9,935 bases of DNA, taken from assembly GCA_046714215.1 (NCBI GenBank), contig JBKKBM010000025.1, forward strand, positions 1 through 9,935, written 5' to 3'. The translations under genes and the position numbers were made by a program. Below the pieces are notes generated by a model. That model did no database searches and was not told the origin of the DNA. It worked only from the letters and a program-made list of their open reading frames with translations. Below are positions 7,218 to 9,935 of the stretch, piece by piece. Every line of letters begins with the position of its first letter. Position 1 is the first letter of the stretch. Source of the DNA: DATLCI01 sp046714215 (GTDB lineage: Bacteria > Acidobacteriota > Terriglobia > Terriglobales > Acidobacteriaceae).

Positions 7218-7892
7218 TCATTGCAAGATCTTCCCATCGCGGATCTGCAAGACCCGGTCAGCAATGGGGCGGATCTTCGGGTCATGGGTCACGATCAGCA
7301 GGCCGCGATTGTGTTGTTTGGCGCTTTGGCGGAAGAGTTCGATGACTTGCCCGCCGATCTGCGTGTCGAGGTTGGCGGTGGGTTCGTCCGCGAGCAGCAA
7401 CGGCGGCCCCCCGGCCAGGGCGCGCGCCAGCGCCACCCGTTGTTTCTGTCCGCCAGAAAGATCGCGCGGCAGAAAATTCAAGCGGTCTGATAGTCCCACG
7501 CTTTCGAGCACTCGCTGGGCTTCGTGGCGGGCGCCGGCGCCAGTCTGTCCCTTGATCTTCAGCGCATACTGCACATTCTCCAGCGCCGTGAGCGAGAGGA
7601 ACAAGTTGTACTGCTGGAAGACAAAGCCGATCGACTTCTTGCGGATCTCCGGCAACTGCTCCGGCCGCTTGGGATCTACCTGCTCACCATCGACAACGAC
7701 CCGACCTCCACTGGGCGTGAGGATGCATCCCACGATCGACAGAAACGTGGTCTTGCCCGAGCCCGACGGCCCTTCCAGCGCGACGATCTCGCCCGCGCGC
7801 AGGTTGAGCGAGACGCCATTCAGCACGTTCACTTCTTCCCGGCCTTCGCGGAAGGTCTTAGTCACATTCGTAGTTTCGAGTACGTTCTGCAT
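7218..7892 (-). CDS. ABC transporter ATP-binding protein (MacB/LolD/DevA type)
   Basis: The 224-residue nucleotide-binding domain is complete: Walker A GPSGSGKTT (41-49), Q-loop FVFQQYNL (90-97), signature LSGGQ (145-149), Walker B LLLADEPT with catalytic E170, D-loop NLD (174-176) and switch H203. The size and the VLNGVSLNLRAGE start are typical of ATPases that pair with FtsX-type permeases in MacB, LolCDE and DevBCA systems. There ATP hydrolysis drives a mechanical stroke rather than transport through a membrane channel. ATG 7892 was chosen because AGAGG lies 5 bases upstream and it clears the permease stop by 10 bases. A start at 7931 would overlap the permease gene and add an unrelated 13 residues. 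Confidence 0.96.
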   Translation of the reverse strand: MQNVLETTNVTKTFREGREEVNVLNGVSLNLRAGEIVALEGPSGSGKTTFLSIVGCILTPSGGRVVVDGEQVDPKRPEQLPEIRKKSIGFVFQQYNLFLSLTALENVQYALKIKGQTGAGARHEAQRVLESVGLSDRLNFLPRDLSGGQKQRVALARALAGGPPLLLADEPTANLDTQIGGQVIELFRQSAKQHNRGLLIVTHDPKIRPIADRVLQIRDGKILQ

Positions 7893-7902
7893 ATCAGCCT
7901 CT

Positions 7903-9027
7903 TTAGCCCCTAAAAACCAGCGCAGGATCAATCGACGCCACTTTGCGGAATGAGATCATCGCCGCCAGCAGGCACATCAGCAGCGCCCCAAAGAAAACGG
8001 CGACGGCCAGTTCGTTGGGGATGATCAGCTTCAAGTCCACTTTGCCGACGAGCGGCGCCATGCCGTACGCCATGGCCGCTCCCACTACATATCCTGCCAC
8101 CGCCGCGATACTCGCCTGCTTGCCCAGGATGGCGTAAATGTCGGCATTGCTGCCGCCGATCGCCTTCACCGTACCGAACTCCTTGATGTGCTCCATGGTG
8201 GAGCTGTAGAGCGTTTGTGCCACCACGACGACCCCCACCAGGCATCCGAGGAATACGGTCATTGCCATGTTCAGGCCGAGGCCGGTGTTCTTGATCCAGT
8301 AGGCGCGCGAGCGCTGCGCCCATTCGTCGCGCGTGTATACGTCGTTGTAGGGCAGACGCTGGCGGATCTCCGCCATCACCGCGGCGCGGTCGGCACCCGG
8401 TGCCAACTTCACCAGAATGTAAGTAGAGCGGTTCTTCAATAATTCATTCAGCCCTTGCGCCTTCTCGTAATCGAGGAAGATTAGCGGCGTGGTGGTAAAG
8501 GAAACCGCCTCTCGCGTACGGCCAATGATCTTCATGCGATGCCCGTTGACTTCGCGATACTCCCCTACTTCAAACGCGCCAAAACGCTTGGTGGCGGCGT
8601 GGTCCATCATGATGTAGTTGCCGCGGCGCAAGTCTTCCACGTCGCCGCCTTCCACCTTCCACGGGATGTTCCAGCGATTGAAATCTTCGAGCGCGTAGAG
8701 TTCCGTACCCTCTTGCGCGCCGCTGGGTAACGCGATCTGGGCGAACCAGACGAGCAGATTATCCGCACGCTCCACGCCGGGGACGGTGCGCACCCGGTTC
8801 ACATAGGTCTCTGAGAAGGTGTGGGAGAAGTCTATGTTGGGCGTGTTCTTGGAGGTGACCCACAAGTCAGCGCTGATGTGGTGGATGGTGATGGAGGCGT
8901 TGTTCATGAGTCCCAGGAATAACCCCACCTGCACAAAGACCAGCATGACCGCGAACGCCACGCCCGCCACCGTGATGGCGAACTTCAGCTTGTCATGCAG
9001 CAGGCTTTTGAATGCGAGATCAACCAC
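7903..9027 (-). CDS. FtsX/MacB-type ABC permease, DevC-like
   Basis: The protein has 374 residues. One N-terminal membrane helix (about 17-40) is followed by a periplasmic domain of roughly 210 residues and three C-terminal helices (about 255-276, 301-322, 337-358). This is the four-helix topology of MacB/LolC/FtsX permeases. The coupling region TMEHIKEFGTVKAIGG and the ending SIDPALVFRG match DevC-class proteins. GTG 9027 starts it in the overlap GTGGTTGA with the TetR stop (TGA 9022-9020), giving the natural N-terminus MVDLAFKSLLHDK. The open frame continues back to 9336, but that extension is Arg/Ser-rich and is a shadow of the TetR gene. With the following ATPase and HlyD-like gene it forms the inner-membrane part of the exporter. 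Confidence 0.93.
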   Translation of the reverse strand: MVDLAFKSLLHDKLKFAITVAGVAFAVMLVFVQVGLFLGLMNNASITIHHISADLWVTSKNTPNIDFSHTFSETYVNRVRTVPGVERADNLLVWFAQIALPSGAQEGTELYALEDFNRWNIPWKVEGGDVEDLRRGNYIMMDHAATKRFGAFEVGEYREVNGHRMKIIGRTREAVSFTTTPLIFLDYEKAQGLNELLKNRSTYILVKLAPGADRAAVMAEIRQRLPYNDVYTRDEWAQRSRAYWIKNTGLGLNMAMTVFLGCLVGVVVVAQTLYSSTMEHIKEFGTVKAIGGSNADIYAILGKQASIAAVAGYVVGAAMAYGMAPLVGKVDLKLIIPNELAVAVFFGALLMCLLAAMISFRKVASIDPALVFRG

Positions 9028-9727
9028 GGCGCTTCCCGATACCTTTCTTCCGCAGACTTTTCGCCGGGACGGACAAGGCGAACTGCGGCGGCAACTCTCC
9101 GGTGAGGCCGACGATGGTGAGGTCCAGCACCGCGTTGGCGATCTCCTCGAACGGTCGCCACGGGATCCACGGATCATGCGCGCGCGCCATATAGAGCGAG
9201 GTAAAGCCGTGCACGCACGACCACACCACCTGGGAGGCCAGCTCCGGATCCTGATAGCGCTTGCTAAAGCGCCCCTCCGCGATGCATTGCAGAATGGTAC
9301 TGCGTAGGATCTCGTAGGCATCTTCCGAGGCGTCACCTCGGCGGATGATCTTGTTCCTGTCCGGCGCCTGGTGCGGATGCGGCGTCATGAACAACAGGCG
9401 ATAGTGGTTCGGGTTGGTCAGCCCGAACTCGATGTACTGCATCCCCATCTTCTTCAGCCGCACCACCGGGTCCTTGATGTCCATCAGGTGTTGGAACGCT
9501 TTGGCCAGATTCAGGAACTCTTCGGCGCAGCACTGGTTGATGAGGTCCTGCTTGTCTTTGAAGTGGAAGTAGATGGCGGTGGGCGTGTACTCGATCTTCT
9601 GCGCGATCTGGCGCATGGAGACGGCGTCGTAGCCGCGCTCGACGAAGAGGTGACGCGCGGCGTCGAGGATCTTGGTGCGCACCTGCTGTTTTTCGCGTTT
9701 GCGCCGGTCTTCTGAAGCGGAGGCCAC
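9020..9727 (-). CDS. TetR-family transcriptional repressor of the exporter operon
   Basis: The protein has 235 residues. The N-terminal TetR DNA-binding domain is clear: ILDAARHLFVERGYDAVSM, then the HTH IAQKIEYTPTAIYFHFKDKQ (41-60). The C-terminal ligand domain holds WSCVHG at 169-174, as in the WHG-type C-terminal domain, and ends in a basic tail (RKKGIGKRRG). GTG 9727 is the only sensible start: TAA is in frame two codons upstream, and AAGGTGG (9734-9740) lies 6 bases before it. The gene is first in the operon and overlaps the permease start by 8 bases, so regulator and pump are made together. The double palindrome at 9749-9775 in its promoter is the expected binding site, predicting autorepression relieved by a pump substrate. 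The ligand is unknown. Confidence 0.95.
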   Translation of the reverse strand: MASASEDRRKREKQQVRTKILDAARHLFVERGYDAVSMRQIAQKIEYTPTAIYFHFKDKQDLINQCCAEEFLNLAKAFQHLMDIKDPVVRLKKMGMQYIEFGLTNPNHYRLLFMTPHPHQAPDRNKIIRRGDASEDAYEILRSTILQCIAEGRFSKRYQDPELASQVVWSCVHGFTSLYMARAHDPWIPWRPFEEIANAVLDLTIVGLTGELPPQFALSVPAKSLRKKGIGKRRG

Positions 9728-9733
9728 TTGTTA

Positions 9734-9740
9734 CCACCTT
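9734..9740 (-). promoter_or_regulatory. Ribosome binding site fixing the TetR GTG start
   Basis: AAGGTGG on the minus strand lies 6 bases before GTG 9727. An in-frame TAA at 9731-9733 excludes any longer TetR protein. Confidence 0.75.
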
Positions 9741-9748
9741 GTAAATAC

Positions 9749-9775
9749 TTAACAGCGTTAACTTAACACTGTTAA
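9749..9775. promoter_or_regulatory. Tandem palindromic operator for the TetR repressor
   Basis: Two copies of TTAAC-N3-GTTAA (9749-9761 and 9763-9775) are separated by a single C. Each is a palindrome, and together they form a 27-base inverted repeat with one mismatched pair. The two centres are 14 bases apart. The site ends at the -10 element and covers the predicted transcript start, so bound repressor would block initiation. Two adjacent sites suggest that two dimers bind, as QacR does. Binding by the adjacent TetR is inferred from position. Confidence 0.8.
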
Positions 9776-9803
9776 ACCTACAGATGTGGGCTCACCCTGT
9801 CAA
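9775..9803 (-). promoter_or_regulatory. Sigma-70-type promoter of the tetR-exporter operon
   Basis: The minus strand has TTGACA (9798-9803, perfect), a 17-base spacer (9781-9797) and TAGGTT (9775-9780). TAGGTT keeps the key A at position 2 and T at position 6 of the -10. The start would fall near 9768, inside the double palindrome, with a leader of about 40 bases. Confidence 0.65.
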
Positions 9804-9828
9804 GTTGCAAGGTTTTTGGGGGAAGGGG

Positions 9829-9902
9829 GACACCGGTTCGGCGGCCAAGGTTTCACGCCCCGTAAAAATAAACCCGGCACTTTCGCCACCCGCCCCGGTG
9901 TC
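9829..9902. repeat. Short element bounded by 8-bp inverted repeats (REP-like, tentative)
   Basis: GACACCGG (9829-9836) and CCGGTGTC (9895-9902) are perfect inverted copies 58 bases apart. They are flanked by GGGG on the left and TGTTCC on the right, so the outer strings resemble the GGTGTCTGTCCC type of dispersed repeat seen in many bacterial genomes. No transposase or target duplication is visible. The region between 9776 and 9935 holds no gene. Confidence 0.3.
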
Positions 9903-9935
9903 TGTTCCAGTACGCACGGGAGGCAGGCACAAGCA

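Noticed and set aside
6479..7345. 288-codon plus-strand open frame
   Set aside because: It is antisense to the HlyD-like and ATPase genes, spans their junction and has no recognisable domain.
9028..9336. N-terminal extension of the permease frame to 9336
   Set aside because: The extra 103 residues are Arg/Ser/Pro-rich and lie inside the TetR gene in another frame. GTG 9027 gives the natural permease N-terminus.
1..9935. CRISPR array, tRNA, rRNA or complete insertion sequence
   Set aside because: No regularly spaced repeats, no cloverleaf-like tRNA sequence and no transposase-like protein were seen on either strand.

Overview
The window is a GC-rich bacterial chromosome segment in which every supported gene lies on the minus strand, so it reads right to left. 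Lipid-export and periplasmic-chaperone genes (HlyD-type adaptor, Skp/OmpH) indicate a diderm (Gram-negative) bacterium. The gene style would fit Acidobacteriota, but that is a weak inference: no phylogenetic marker is present.

Right part (about 9935 to 6302): a regulator-exporter operon. A promoter (perfect TTGACA, 17-base spacer, TAGGTT) overlaps a tandem double palindrome just upstream of a TetR-family gene. The TetR gene overlaps by 8 bases a MacB/FtsX-type permease of DevC character. An ABC ATPase and an HlyD-type membrane fusion protein follow. Together they form a DevBCA-like efflux pump, probably working with an outer-membrane TolC protein encoded elsewhere. The layout predicts that the TetR protein represses itself and the pump until a ligand releases it.

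Middle (about 6301 to 5134): a 427-base non-coding stretch holds a perfect 9-3-9 palindrome, an extended -10 promoter and a leader stem-loop. It precedes a single Skp/OmpH-type periplasmic chaperone gene with an unusual Pro/Ala/Thr-rich tail. That gene ends at a textbook intrinsic terminator, which makes it its own transcription unit.

Left part (about 4902 to 1, running off the window): a tightly packed three-gene cluster. It encodes a membrane-anchored HEAT-repeat protein, a processive family 2 glycosyltransferase with all the expected catalytic motifs, and a membrane-anchored TPR protein carrying a clan-A-like TIM-barrel glycoside hydrolase domain. The last gene is cut by the left edge. The three stop/start junctions are 1 base apart or overlap by 8 bases. 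This looks like a compact inner-membrane machine that makes and trims a secreted or envelope polysaccharide. It is the most interesting part of the window, and its product cannot be read from the sequence.
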